A DNA stretch of 64,000 nucleotides. It comes from Deltaproteobacteria bacterium. Lineage in GTDB: Bacteria > Desulfobacterota > Binatia > UBA1149 > CAITLU01. Shown piece after piece: positions 8,534-17,409 of the stretch (positions are counted from its first letter, which is position 1; every line of letters begins with the position of its first letter). The stretch spans positions 28,757-92,756 of the forward strand of contig JACRCR010000054.1 of the NCBI GenBank assembly GCA_016218925.1, given 5' to 3'. The translations under genes were made by a program, and so were the position numbers. The notes beneath the pieces are model-generated. The model was not told the origin of the DNA, searched no databases, and saw nothing but the letters and a program-made list of their open reading frames with translations.

Positions 8534-11185
8534 TCAGCGCCTGGCGGCGGCGGTGTGGACACGCAGGCTCTCTTCGAGACCCAGCACGAACTCTTCGAGT
8601 TTGTCCCACGAGGGTCCGCGCAGCACCCAGCGTTCGCGCCCGGCGCGTCCCCGTTGTTCGGTCCGAATGTATCCCATCTCGGTGTAGCGACTGAACGCAT
8701 CGCGGAAGATCGCGTCGGAGGATCCCTCGGGTTTGGACACCTCTCCGAGCAGAAGGCTCGTTTTGTAGTGGCGACGAACGTCCTCCATCAGTGCCTTCTG
8801 GGTCATGCCTTCGGGGCCGAGCTGTCCGTGTATCGCCAGCGCGGTGATGTAGTAGGCCTCGCGGAAATTCTGCAGCACGTTGAGCGTCGCGGTCACCAGC
8901 GGGTGCGAATCGACCAGATCGTCGCCCGATAGTGCGCCGACCTCGCGATAGTAGCCGAGCAGTCTCTCGATGGAGGCGGCCAGTTCGCTGCGGATCGGCA
9001 GCGGGAACTCGTAGCGGAACAGGTCGAGCCACCACCAGATCCGCTCGGCCAGGTCCGATGCCGCAACTCCCTCGCGTAGGCACGACGTCAGCAGCGACGG
9101 GACCAGGAACGCGTGGATCAGGTTGTTCTTGTAGAAATCGAGCGCCAGCCGGCGGCCCTGCTTGACCACCAGCACTTCCTCGCGGCCGCGCTGCAAGACC
9201 TCGATCAGGCCGTTGGTTCCCAGGAACGAGATGCTCTCGCGGAAATTGCCGGCGTTGCGCGCCAGCGAGCCGGTCGGGACGATGCCTAGAAAACGCGTGA
9301 ATTCCAGCAGCGCGTTGGCGCGCTCGCGGAAGTCGCGGTACCGGAACCCCCACTTCGGCGCGCCCAGCAGCACGGTGGCCGAAATCGAGGTCGCACCGGC
9401 CACCGCAGCCTTGTTGACGTCGCGCAGGATGCGGAAGCCGAGCCGCTGGATGAAGCGGCGCTTTTCTTCCTCGACCGCGGCATCTCCGGCCTTCTCGACG
9501 AAGCGTTGCTTGCGCTCGCCGAGCTCGTCTCCGAGCGAGATCGGATCGGCGAACGAGATGTAGATGGTGCCGTATTTCTGCTTGAGGAAGCGACGCGCGC
9601 GCATCAGTGCCGCGAAGCTCTCCGGTTCTTTTTCGGCCCCGCCGAGTTCGGCCTGGTAAGCGTCTTCTTCGACGATGCGGCCATAGTGGATCGACACCGG
9701 CACCAGATAGAGGTCGCGACGTACCCCCGAAGCATAGGCACCGACGATACCGGCGAGCATACCCAGCTTGGGGGTCATGATCTTGCCGGTGCGGCTGCGC
9801 CCGCCTTCGATGAAGAACTCCTGCGTGTATCCCTCCCGGATCATGTACTGCAGGTAGCGGCGGAACACGTACTTGTAGAGCTCGTCGTCGCCGAAAGTGC
9901 GGCGGATGAAATACGCGCCGCTGGCGCGGAAGATCGGCGACATCGGCCAGAACGACATGTTGATCCCGGCCGCGATGTGCGGCGGACTGACGAAGTGCAG
10001 GTAGAACAGGTACGACAGGATCATGTAGTCGAAATGACTGCGATGACACGGCACCAGCACGATCGGGTGGTTCTTGACCTTCTCGATGACCTTCTCGAAG
10101 CCGATCGGCTCGAGTCCCTGGAACATGCGATTCCAGATCTTCTTGAACAGCCACGCCACCACCGCGAAAACGGCGCCGTTGAACTCGGCCGCCATCTCGT
10201 CGAACATCCCCTCGGCCTGCTTGCGGAGCTTGGCCTCCTCCACCCCTTTTTCGACCGCGAGCTCGGCCAGGAACGCGCGCGTCTCGTCGTCTTCCAGGAT
10301 CAGCGCCTTGACCCGCTTGCGCGGCAGGATCGCGGGCCCCATCACCACCCGCTCTTCGCGATGGAGGAAGATCTGGATCGCGCGCGTCAGGCGCCGTACC
10401 AGGCGGTCCTCCCCGTCGTTGCCGTAGCGCCGCAGGAAGTCGGCCACCCGCACTTCGGTTCCGACCGTCAGGAAGAGGTTGTTGCGGTAGAACCAGTAGG
10501 TCAGCAGCTTTCGCCACTCGCTCGGTGTCTCGTGCACGTTGTAGACGAGCGCGGAGACGCCGGCCTCGCGACGGCGGAAGGTGTGTCCGCGAAACGGAGC
10601 GAGCGGTACGATGAAGCGTTCGCGCTGGCTGTCGCGCGCGCCGGCCAGAATCTCGCGCAGGTAGTCCGCGCCGACGCGTCCGACCGGCGTCTCTTCCGCG
10701 GCGGCGAGTCCGCCGTGTCCGCGCGGGCCGCGCATGAAGATCAGCACAGGTTGCCCGGCCGCCACCGCGCGCGCACACAGATCGTGATCGGTGACGGGCG
10801 CGGGGCCGCGCCCGAGCTTCCTGGCGAGCGCGTCGCGCAGCGTTCGCAGCAGCTCGGGCAGCGGCGCCAGCGCCGCCGACGACACGCCGTTGGCGAACAC
10901 CGGCAGCAGCAGGCCCTCGCGCCTGAGCACGTAGTTCACCATGAAGTAGTCGACGAACGAGCGGCTGCGCAGCACGTAGATGACGGTGCCGCGCTCGGAG
11001 AGTTCACGGATCTTCTCGACCAGCCTTTCGTTGACCACCGCGTTGGCGAACAGGCGCCGCCCGAAGAACTCGGCTACCGCCGACATCCGCGCGCGCATCG
11101 CCGAAGGGTGCGCCGCCGCCGCCGCTGCGCTCGGCCGCGTGGGAGACAACGGCGAAGAAGGCGGCGAGCCCGGCTGCGCGCTCAC
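8534..11185 (-). CDS. plsB: Glycerol-3-phosphate 1-O-acyltransferase PlsB (copy 1)
   Basis: 883 residues from the GTG at 11185, chosen because GGAGG lies eight bases upstream and it overlaps the manC stop as GTGA. An ATG at 11200 in frame has no ribosome site. Acyltransferase block I is CHRSHFDYM (HX4D, near residue 380), followed by the substrate-binding block FIEGGRSRTGK near 457 and AGINMSFWP between them. The enzyme transfers an acyl group to sn-glycerol-3-phosphate at the inner membrane, the first step of phospholipid synthesis. The first 30 residues are Pro/Ser/Ala-rich. A diverged second copy lies at 41863-44307. Confidence 0.95.
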   Translation of the reverse strand: MSAQPGSPPSSPLSPTRPSAAAAAAHPSAMRARMSAVAEFFGRRLFANAVVNERLVEKIRELSERGTVIYVLRSRSFVDYFMVNYVLRREGLLLPVFANGVSSAALAPLPELLRTLRDALARKLGRGPAPVTDHDLCARAVAAGQPVLIFMRGPRGHGGLAAAEETPVGRVGADYLREILAGARDSQRERFIVPLAPFRGHTFRRREAGVSALVYNVHETPSEWRKLLTYWFYRNNLFLTVGTEVRVADFLRRYGNDGEDRLVRRLTRAIQIFLHREERVVMGPAILPRKRVKALILEDDETRAFLAELAVEKGVEEAKLRKQAEGMFDEMAAEFNGAVFAVVAWLFKKIWNRMFQGLEPIGFEKVIEKVKNHPIVLVPCHRSHFDYMILSYLFYLHFVSPPHIAAGINMSFWPMSPIFRASGAYFIRRTFGDDELYKYVFRRYLQYMIREGYTQEFFIEGGRSRTGKIMTPKLGMLAGIVGAYASGVRRDLYLVPVSIHYGRIVEEDAYQAELGGAEKEPESFAALMRARRFLKQKYGTIYISFADPISLGDELGERKQRFVEKAGDAAVEEEKRRFIQRLGFRILRDVNKAAVAGATSISATVLLGAPKWGFRYRDFRERANALLEFTRFLGIVPTGSLARNAGNFRESISFLGTNGLIEVLQRGREEVLVVKQGRRLALDFYKNNLIHAFLVPSLLTSCLREGVAASDLAERIWWWLDLFRYEFPLPIRSELAASIERLLGYYREVGALSGDDLVDSHPLVTATLNVLQNFREAYYITALAIHGQLGPEGMTQKALMEDVRRHYKTSLLLGEVSKPEGSSDAIFRDAFSRYTEMGYIRTEQRGRAGRERWVLRGPSWDKLEEFVLGLEESLRVHTAAARR

Positions 11186-12300
11186 GATAGTTGCCTCCAT
11201 CCGGGTTCGCCGAGCCGGCTGACGATGCGGCGCACGTCCTGACAACGCGCGCGCGGACACACCAGCAGCGCATCGCCGGCGTCGACGACGACGAGATCGC
11301 TCACGCCCAGCAGTGCGACCGGCTTGCCGTGGGTGGCTACCACGTTGCCGCGGCTGTCGACGGCCAGCAACGGGTCGCGCGAAGCGTTGCCGTCCGCGTC
11401 GACCGGCCACAGCGCCGCGGTGGCGTCCCAGCTCCCGATGTCGGACCAGGAAAAATTCGCAGGCAGCATCGCCACGTTGCGGCTGCGTTCGAGGACCCCG
11501 TAGTCGATCGATATCGACTCGAGGCGCGGATAGGCGCGATCCAGACGCTCGCGCGGAACCCGGCCGCGCGAGCCGGGCGTGCGAGAACCGGCCATGCTCT
11601 TCAGCGCCCGCGCCAGGGCCGGCAGATGTTCGCCGAATTCCTTCCACAACACGTCGGCCCGCCACACGAACATCCCGCTGTTCCAGAAGTAGCTGCCGCT
11701 GTCGACGTAGCGCTTGGCCACCGCCAGGGTCGGTTTCTCCACGAAACCGCCCACCCGCCTGGCCTCGCCGTGCCCACCCAGCAGTGCGCCGGCTCGGATG
11801 TAGCCGTAGCCGGTGGCGGGTTCGGTCGGTCGGATGCCGAAGGTGACCAACTGACCGGCTCGGTCGGCCACGTCGAAACCGGTCAGCAGGTCGCTCTGGA
11901 AGCGCTCGCGTGGACCGATCACGTGGTCGGCGGGCAGCACCGCGATCACTGCGTCGTCGCGCCGATGGAGAATCTCGAGGGTTGCCCAGCCGATGCACGG
12001 CGCGGTGTTGCGGCCGGTAGGTTCACCGAGAATCGAAGCCCGCGGCAGCGCGGGCAGCTCTCTGGCGATCTCGCCGACCAGGCTGCGGTTGGTGACGATC
12101 AGGATGTTCCTGGGCGCCACCATGCCGCGCAAGCGCGCGACCGTCTCGGCGAGCATCGAGCGTCGCCCGGCCAGTGCGAGCAACTGCTTGGGACGCTTGC
12201 GGCGACTCCAGGGCCAGAAGCGACTGCCGACCCCGCCGGCCATGATGACCGCGAAACGGCGTTCCTTCGCGACGGGTCCTGAGCGTGATCGGCGGTGCAC
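11182..12300 (-). CDS. manC: Mannose-1-phosphate guanylyltransferase
   Basis: 372 residues. The nucleotidyltransferase loop is AGGVGSRFWPWSRRKRPKQLL (about residues 19-39), followed by the family motif GEPTGRNTAPCIGWA and FVEKPTLAVAKRYVDSGSYFWNSGMF. It makes GDP-mannose from mannose-1-phosphate and GTP for cell-surface polysaccharides. The protein is at the short end of the family and lacks the fused isomerase domain of bifunctional ManC/AlgA, so the phosphomannose isomerase must be elsewhere. The start is GTG at 12300, with no better alternative nearby. It is the first gene of the long minus-strand run and is divergent from the pseudouridine synthase. Confidence 0.93.
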   Translation of the reverse strand: MHRRSRSGPVAKERRFAVIMAGGVGSRFWPWSRRKRPKQLLALAGRRSMLAETVARLRGMVAPRNILIVTNRSLVGEIARELPALPRASILGEPTGRNTAPCIGWATLEILHRRDDAVIAVLPADHVIGPRERFQSDLLTGFDVADRAGQLVTFGIRPTEPATGYGYIRAGALLGGHGEARRVGGFVEKPTLAVAKRYVDSGSYFWNSGMFVWRADVLWKEFGEHLPALARALKSMAGSRTPGSRGRVPRERLDRAYPRLESISIDYGVLERSRNVAMLPANFSWSDIGSWDATAALWPVDADGNASRDPLLAVDSRGNVVATHGKPVALLGVSDLVVVDAGDALLVCPRARCQDVRRIVSRLGEPGWRQLS

Positions 12301-12383
12301 GGCGCGCGAATCCTCATGTCCTAAGGGGCGAAAAGCAAGCCGGGCGTGTTGCCTGACCGGGCGGGCAACACTAACGTCCAGCC

Positions 12384-13361
12384 GTGCCGTCTGCGAAACC
12401 GTCTGATGCAGCGCCGCTCAGTTTCGTCGCTTCGAGCAGCGGTGTGCGCGTCGACCGCGCGCTTGCCGAACTCTCCGGGTGCGGGCGGCGCCGTGCACGG
12501 CTGTGGCTCGATCAGGGATTGGTTCGCGTCGAGGGCCACCGCGTGCGCGCCGGCGATCTGGTGCGAGCCGGCCAGCGCATCGACGTTGCCGGCGCGACTC
12601 CCGCGCCGGCAACCGCGCCCGTGACCGGCGCTGCGGCCACCGCGGCGGAGCCGATGCGTGTGTTGCTGGAAACCCCGACGCTGCTGGCCATCTTCAAGCC
12701 GGCGGGAGTGCACTCCCATCGCGGCCGCAGTGGTCCGACGGCCGCCGATTTCGTCGAGTCGGTCCTGGGCTCTCAGGCCGCGGTCGGCGAACGCGATCAG
12801 GAAGCGGGGATCGTCCACCGACTCGACTGCGACACTTCGGGCGTGTTGGTGGTCGCGAAGACCCGGCGCGGGTACTTCGCGCTACGCGAGGCTTTTGCGA
12901 CCGGGCAGTCGCTCAAGTTCTACCTCGCGCTGGTGGACGGGCGGCTGCGCGAGCGATTCACGATCGACCGCCCGCTGGCGCGGCGCGCACGCGCGGTGGT
13001 AGCCGCCGGGACGCACGACCACGCGCTGGCGGCACAGACCTTCGTTGAGCCGCTCGACGGCGGAGCCGACTGGACCCTGGTGCTGGCTTCGATGCGAACC
13101 GGCGTGACCCACCAGATAAGGGCCCATCTGGCCCTGGCCGGCCACCCGCTGCTCGGCGATAGGCTCTACGGACATCGCGCCGCTCCGAGCGGAACGCGTG
13201 CCGGTCAGTTGCTGCACGCTGCGCGCCTGAGACTCTCGGGTTGGGTCGACGTTTCGGTGCCGGCGCCGGCCGACTTCACCGGTGCCTACGCGGCGCTGCG
13301 CGGCCGCGCGGAGCGATCCCGAGCGCTGCGCGACGCTGCGGCGACCGCGAGCGGCGACTGA
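12384..13361 (+). CDS. RluA-family 23S rRNA/tRNA pseudouridine synthase
   Basis: 325 residues from GTG 12384. An N-terminal S4-like RNA-binding domain (GVRVDRALAELSGCGRRRARLWLDQGLVRVEG) is followed by the catalytic domain with the HRLDCDTSG motif (catalytic Asp near residue 148), the GVHSHRG region and the C-terminal HQIRAHLALAGHPLLGDRLYG. These identify the RluA/RluC/RluD group; which uridine is modified cannot be read from sequence. The S4 domain argues for RluC/RluD over RluA. A 30-residue Ala/Pro/Thr-rich linker separates the domains. The divergent 83-base gap to manC should hold both promoters. Confidence 0.9.
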   Translation: MPSAKPSDAAPLSFVASSSGVRVDRALAELSGCGRRRARLWLDQGLVRVEGHRVRAGDLVRAGQRIDVAGATPAPATAPVTGAAATAAEPMRVLLETPTLLAIFKPAGVHSHRGRSGPTAADFVESVLGSQAAVGERDQEAGIVHRLDCDTSGVLVVAKTRRGYFALREAFATGQSLKFYLALVDGRLRERFTIDRPLARRARAVVAAGTHDHALAAQTFVEPLDGGADWTLVLASMRTGVTHQIRAHLALAGHPLLGDRLYGHRAAPSGTRAGQLLHAARLRLSGWVDVSVPAPADFTGAYAALRGRAERSRALRDAAATASGD

Positions 13362-13368
13362 GGGAAGG

Positions 13369-13863
13369 TTACTTCTTAGGCGCTTTCTTGGCGGGCTTGG
13401 CGGGCTTGGCGGGCTTGGCGGCGGCTTTAGGCGTCTTGACGGGCAGCGGCGCGGGGGACGCAGGCAACTCCGGCAAGGTTGCCGCTGCGGCGGGCTTCTT
13501 TACCGGCGGTTTGCGCACGGTCTTGGATCCGTCGCCACCTTTGCTGCACGCCGTGCACATGTTCTTGGCGTTGTCGGCGTCTTCGACCAGACCGTCATCG
13601 AGATTGTGGCACACGCGCTTGCACTGCGCGCAGATGAAATAGACGCCTTCGACGGTCTTGTTGATGCGTTCGCGGTTGAGGATGCGGCCGGCCAGCTTCT
13701 GGACGCGGATGCCGAGCAGTTCGACGTACTGCTGCTTGATCTTGGCGCGGCCCGCTTCGTCTTTGGGAAGGTCTTCGTCGAGGTCGCCGTCTGCCGCGTC
13801 GGTTTCGTCGAAGAGGCTGAACTCGCCCGAAGCCGGCGTGCCCTTCTTCTTCGCCCGTCCCAT
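13369..13863 (-). CDS. Zinc-ribbon protein with Lys/Ala/Pro-rich tail, function unknown
   Basis: 164 residues from the ATG at 13863. The N-terminus is short, basic then acidic. The middle, YVELLGIRVQKLAGRILNR, is probably helical, and the Cys cluster has Cys 78, 81, 85, 103 and 106 (CAQCKRVC ... CTAC). The last ~50 residues are Lys/Pro/Ala-rich with KPAKPAKPA repeats and resemble histone-H1-like DNA-binding tails. I do not recognise the family. A metal-binding core with a basic disordered tail suggests a nucleic-acid-associated protein, but that is inference. It lies 16 bases after a second, 55-residue zinc-ribbon gene and converges with the pseudouridine synthase. Confidence 0.75.
   Translation of the reverse strand: MGRAKKKGTPASGEFSLFDETDAADGDLDEDLPKDEAGRAKIKQQYVELLGIRVQKLAGRILNRERINKTVEGVYFICAQCKRVCHNLDDGLVEDADNAKNMCTACSKGGDGSKTVRKPPVKKPAAAATLPELPASPAPLPVKTPKAAAKPAKPAKPAKKAPKK
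13390..13416 (-). repeat. Three perfect 9-base tandem repeats encoding the Ala-Lys-Pro tail
   Basis: The unit GGCGGGCTT (plus-strand reading) occurs three times in tandem inside the 3' end of the zinc-ribbon gene, giving KPA triplets in the protein. Such a tract could vary in copy number between strains by slippage without breaking the frame. Confidence 0.85.
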
Positions 13864-13879
13864 CGCCTGCCTCGCGCCC

Positions 13880-14047
13880 TCAGCGGGTGCGTTGCTTGTA
13901 GCCGCAGTTCTTGTCGCAGACCCAGAACAGCCCGCGCTCGCCGAAGCCGGCGAACAACACGACTTTGGCTTCGGCACCGCAGTCGGGGCAGCTCGACTTC
14001 TGCGACGGCGCGGCTTTTTGTGCGGTCTTGGCTTTCTTGGCTCCCAT
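13880..14047 (-). CDS. Small zinc-ribbon protein, 55 residues
   Basis: An ATG at 14047 opens a 55-residue frame: a Lys/Ala-rich start, then CPDCG (Cys 20 and 23) and CDKNC (Cys 44 and 48), with a hydrophobic KVVLFAGFGERGLFWV between, ending KQRTR. The spacing of the two Cys pairs is that of a single zinc ribbon, such as those in rubredoxin-like, topoisomerase C-terminal or RNA-polymerase small subunits. It was too short for automatic ORF calling, but the motif and its position directly before the 164-residue zinc-ribbon gene support it. Function unknown; nucleic-acid binding is likely. Confidence 0.72.
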   Translation of the reverse strand: MGAKKAKTAQKAAPSQKSSCPDCGAEAKVVLFAGFGERGLFWVCDKNCGYKQRTR

Positions 14048-14216
14048 GGCTCTCTCGCAGCGGCGGGTCCGGCCCGCGCAATCTAGTCGTCCCGCGGACG
14101 GCCCCTGACAAGGTCCCGCCGCATCGTGAAACCGGCAAGCTACTGGCGCCGCGCTGAGCAGTCAAGGAAGCGCCCCTTCCTTGCAACCCTCGCGAGTATG
14201 GGTCAAGGCACCCGCC

Positions 14217-15011
14217 ATGCCGCCGTCCGCATCCCGATCGCTGCTGCGCGACGGCGAAACCGTGATCCTCGTCGACCGTCGCGGGCGCCGCCACCTCAAA
14301 CGCCTGCGTCGCGGACACCGGCTGACCATCCGAGCATCGGTGCTGGCCTGCGACCAGCTCATCGACCTCGCCGAAGGCTCGCGGGTGGGTGCCGGCGAGG
14401 ACGAGCAGTTCCTCATCCTGCGCCCGTCCTACGCCGAACTCATCCCGCTGCTCGAGCGCCCAGCCGAGCCGATCTTCGCGAAAGACGTCGGGCTGATCCT
14501 CACGCGCGGCGACATCCGCCCCGGCCAAACCGTGCTCGAGATCGGAGTCGGCTGCGGCGCGCTGACTATCGCGCTCGCACGCGCGGTCGGCCCCGGCGGC
14601 CACCTGGTGAGCTACGAGATCCGCGAGGAATTCGCCGCCGAGGCACGTGCCAACGTGCTCGCGTACGAAGGCGACACGCCGCAATGGACGATCAAGGTGC
14701 GAGACGCGCGCGAAGGGTTCGACGAGGCCGACGTCGACCGCATCATCGTCGACGTTCCCGATGCCGTGTCGGTAGTCGGGCCGGTCGAGGACGCGCTGCG
14801 CGACGGCGGCATCGTCGTTGTCTTCACCCCCACCGTGTTACAGATGAAGGCCTTCCACGATAGCGTCGAAGCCTCGCACGCGCTGGCGCTGGCCGAGTCG
14901 TTCGAAGTGCTCGAGCGCAGCTGGCACATCGAGGGTCCCAGTGTGCGCCCCGATCACCGCATGGTCGCGCACACCGGCTTTCTCACTACCGCCCGCCGCC
15001 TGGCCCGCTGA
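14217..15011 (+). CDS. trmI: tRNA (adenine-N1-)-methyltransferase TrmI family
   Basis: 264 residues from ATG 14217. An N-terminal beta-rich domain (RDGETVILVDRRGRRHLKRL) is followed by a Rossmann SAM-binding fold with VLEIGVGCGALTIALARAVG (near residue 104) and the catalytic-region motif IIVDVPDA. TrmI methylates A58 in the T-loop of tRNA using S-adenosylmethionine and is best known from Actinobacteria, Thermus and Archaea. The upstream in-frame TTG at 14181 is less likely. The last 26 bases overlap the 3' end of the convergent HAD gene. Confidence 0.9.
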   Translation: MPPSASRSLLRDGETVILVDRRGRRHLKRLRRGHRLTIRASVLACDQLIDLAEGSRVGAGEDEQFLILRPSYAELIPLLERPAEPIFAKDVGLILTRGDIRPGQTVLEIGVGCGALTIALARAVGPGGHLVSYEIREEFAAEARANVLAYEGDTPQWTIKVRDAREGFDEADVDRIIVDVPDAVSVVGPVEDALRDGGIVVVFTPTVLQMKAFHDSVEASHALALAESFEVLERSWHIEGPSVRPDHRMVAHTGFLTTARRLAR

Positions 15012-15750
15012 AGCGGGCCTCGAGCCAAGCCGGCAGCTCTTCGACATCAGCCACCGCCGCGAGCGCGGGCGCAGCCGCCGAGCTATCGCGCGTCACCCAC
15101 ACGCTGGCGAGTCCGGCCGCCGTAGCGCCTTCGACGTCTTCGGCGAAGGTGTCGCCGACGTACAGGCAGCGAGACGGCGCCAGATCCAGTTCGCCGCAGG
15201 CACGGCGGAAGATCGACGCCGACGGTTTGCGGATACCCTGCTCGGCCGAGATCACGATCGATTCGAGATGAACGTCCAGGCCCGCCTGCGCCAGCACGCG
15301 CCTGGCGGTCGGGCCGTGGTCGAAGTTGGAGACCAGCGCGAGTCGATATGTCGCGCCCAGACGCTCCAGCAGCCGGCCGCGGCCGGATGGAACCACCACC
15401 GCGCCGGCCAGGCTCTCCATGTGCGCCTCCGCCATCTCGGCGGCGGCGCTGGCGGCCGCGGCGCCCTCGACGCCCAGGCGCTGCAGCGCCTGCTCGAAAC
15501 GCACCGCAGTGGGGATCTCGATCCCCATGCGGCGCTTGTATTCGAGTAGCTCCGCTCCGACTTCACGCAGGCAGGCCATAAAACGCTCGGTCTCCAGGCC
15601 GGGAGCGTACTCGGCCAGGATTCGCGGCAGATCGGTCACGGTCATCACGACGCTGCGGCCATCTACCAACGCGCGCGGGAGCCGCTCGTCGTCGAAGAAG
15701 ACGAGAGTGCCGAAAAGATCGAAGACTATCGCGTCAGGAGCGGCGTTCAC
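14986..15750 (-). CDS. HAD-superfamily hydrolase
   Basis: 254 residues from GTG 15750. Motif I is FDLFGTLV (nucleophile Asp near residue 11), motif II is LVSNFD, the motif III Lys is in QGIRKPSASIF, and motif IV is CLYVGDTFAEDVEGA. The helical cap between motifs I and II places it with the phosphoglycolate phosphatase/haloacid dehalogenase group; the substrate cannot be predicted. The start overlaps the end of the upstream DUF4149-type gene by about 17 bases, consistent with cotranscription. Confidence 0.88.
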   Translation of the reverse strand: MNAAPDAIVFDLFGTLVFFDDERLPRALVDGRSVVMTVTDLPRILAEYAPGLETERFMACLREVGAELLEYKRRMGIEIPTAVRFEQALQRLGVEGAAAASAAAEMAEAHMESLAGAVVVPSGRGRLLERLGATYRLALVSNFDHGPTARRVLAQAGLDVHLESIVISAEQGIRKPSASIFRRACGELDLAPSRCLYVGDTFAEDVEGATAAGLASVWVTRDSSAAAPALAAVADVEELPAWLEARFSGPGGGR

Positions 15751-16231
15751 GGCGACTCAGCAGCAGGCCGCTGCCGCACAACAGGAGCATCCCGCCGCCG
15801 AGCACTACGGCGTTCAGGCGTACCGACAACTGGTGCAACTGCGCGAAGCGCTGCGCTTGATCGCGGTCACCGCGCAGTCGCGCGACTTCTGGATGAACGA
15901 CGACCGTCGAGTAGAGTTGCGCCGCGGTCATCAGTGCGAGCACCAGGGTCCCAAACCGCCACGCCTTTCCGGCGCCGCGCGCAAGGTGCAGCGCGACTGC
16001 CAGCGCGACGATGCCGAGCACGCAACCGACGCGGAAGTACCAGGGAAACAACAACGCCGCGATCGCTCCGGCTTCGTTCGCGGCCAGATGTGTGAACAGG
16101 ACCGGCAGCACGACTGCCGAGAAGAATGCCGCGGTTCCGATCCACAGCGCCAGTGCAGTGACGAACACCGCGATCGCTGCCGCGCCGTCACTCGTGCCGG
16201 TACGGCCGGGCCCCGTAGCGTTCTCTTGCAT
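15734..16231 (-). CDS. DUF4149-type integral membrane protein
   Basis: 165 residues with four predicted membrane segments: AVFVTALALWIGTAAFFSAV; a segment around VGCVLGIVALAVALHLA; LALMTAAQLYSTVV; and VVLGGGMLLLCGSGLLL. The FF-A-VLPVLF-HL motif and the later HP-V region resemble DUF4149/TMEM205-like proteins, whose biochemical role is unknown. ATG start at 16231. Confidence 0.75.
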   Translation of the reverse strand: MQENATGPGRTGTSDGAAAIAVFVTALALWIGTAAFFSAVVLPVLFTHLAANEAGAIAALLFPWYFRVGCVLGIVALAVALHLARGAGKAWRFGTLVLALMTAAQLYSTVVVHPEVARLRGDRDQAQRFAQLHQLSVRLNAVVLGGGMLLLCGSGLLLSRRERRS

Positions 16232-16329
16232 GGGCCTACGTTAACGCCGTCGCGGGTCCCAGTCGACCGCGCCGCAGTGTCCACGCCGCGCGCAGACCGC
16301 GACAATGCGGTCTCGACACCGCGGGTCGA

Positions 16330-17385
16330 CTACTCGAGGCAGGCGGCCAGTGCGGCCGCTGCATGTTGGGCGCCGGAACAGTCGACCGGCGCGGGCTCGG
16401 ACTCTTCCAGCAACGCGCACAGGTCCGAGGACCATGCGCCGCTTCGCAGTGCATGAGCCGAAATCCGCCGCGAGCCGGAGCGTCGCTGCAACCAGGCTTC
16501 CAGTACCGCACTCTCCGGGAAGCCCGGACGCGCCACCCACAGCAGCCGCGTGGCAGTTGCAACGACGTCGCCGATCAGTCCATAGCCCGGCTTTCCCACC
16601 ACCACGTCGGCGGCTTCGAGCAGGTCGAGAAAGTCCACCGCGCAGTCGCTCGTCACGTCGCTGCGCACGCGGTCGCCAGGCCAGCCGCGCGCAAGCAGAT
16701 AGCGAACGCCGGGCAGCGGCGGCGGCAGCCTCAGCAACGACGACGAGTCGGGCCTCAGTGCGATCAGCACCAGACGCTCGCCTGCACCGGCGCCGAGCCG
16801 CGCTCGCGTATGAATGCGCCGGCCCGCCGGCCGTCGCGCCACCAGGCCGATCGATCGGCGGTTCGTGAACGCGTCCATCGGCGCCGACGGCGCCGTCTCG
16901 AGCAACAGCCCGGCGCGCGCGTACATCGACGCGCTGGCCTGCGCCGCAGCATCGAAGCCGAGTTCCCGGTAGATCCAGTCCCACGAGAAATTGGCCAATG
17001 CCACCGAAGGAATCCCTGCGGCAGCGGCGGCCTCGAAGGCCGCGGGCGGAACGTCGCCCAGCACCAGATCGAAGCCGCGGCGCAGGCGCCCGGTCTCCTC
17101 AGCGACGATGTCGGGCAGGCGCATGAGCCATCGTTCCAGCGCCGCGCCAGTAGCCGCCGCATCGACCGTGACGTCGTCGCTCTGCTCGACTCCGATGTCG
17201 CTGGCGGCGGCGACCCACTCGGTGACGCGCTTCAGACTGGCCGGCCAGAGCTCCGGAGGCTGCGGCGCCACCACGCTCAGAGCCACCGGCATGCGCGCTG
17301 CCAGGCGCTCGAGCACCGCAGCGGCTCGCACCAGGTGGCCGTAGCCGTGACGCGAGAGGTAGACAGCGATGCGCGCGGTAGCCAA
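16330..17385 (-). CDS. Glycosyltransferase-like protein (GT-B fold, arabinokinase-N-terminal type)
   Basis: 351 residues. It opens with RIAVYLSRHGYGHLVRAAAVLERLA, a 'GHGHxxR' nucleotide-sugar transferase loop, then FDLVLGDVPPAAFEAAAAAGIPSVALANFSWDWIY. In the C-terminal half ADVVVGKPGYGLIGDVVATATRLLWVARPGFPE matches the donor-binding region of MurG/UGT-type GT-B enzymes. The same architecture forms the N-terminal part of plant L-arabinokinase and stand-alone bacterial homologues of unknown substrate. The only reasonable start is a TTG at 17385 without a ribosome site. It follows erpA by 24 bases. Confidence 0.7.
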   Translation of the reverse strand: MATARIAVYLSRHGYGHLVRAAAVLERLAARMPVALSVVAPQPPELWPASLKRVTEWVAAASDIGVEQSDDVTVDAAATGAALERWLMRLPDIVAEETGRLRRGFDLVLGDVPPAAFEAAAAAGIPSVALANFSWDWIYRELGFDAAAQASASMYARAGLLLETAPSAPMDAFTNRRSIGLVARRPAGRRIHTRARLGAGAGERLVLIALRPDSSSLLRLPPPLPGVRYLLARGWPGDRVRSDVTSDCAVDFLDLLEAADVVVGKPGYGLIGDVVATATRLLWVARPGFPESAVLEAWLQRRSGSRRISAHALRSGAWSSDLCALLEESEPAPVDCSGAQHAAAALAACLE

Positions 17386-17409
17386 GCGGCTGTGGGCCGG
17401 CGCCGGGCG

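Noticed and set aside
8511..10778. 755-residue Arg-rich frame inside plsB on the same strand
   Set aside because: It is an alternative frame of PlsB; the PlsB frame contains HX4D and EGGRSRTG motifs, and this one has none.
8534..11998. 1154-residue version of PlsB starting in manC
   Set aside because: The first 270 residues are the manC coding region in another frame. The GTG at 11185 has the ribosome site.
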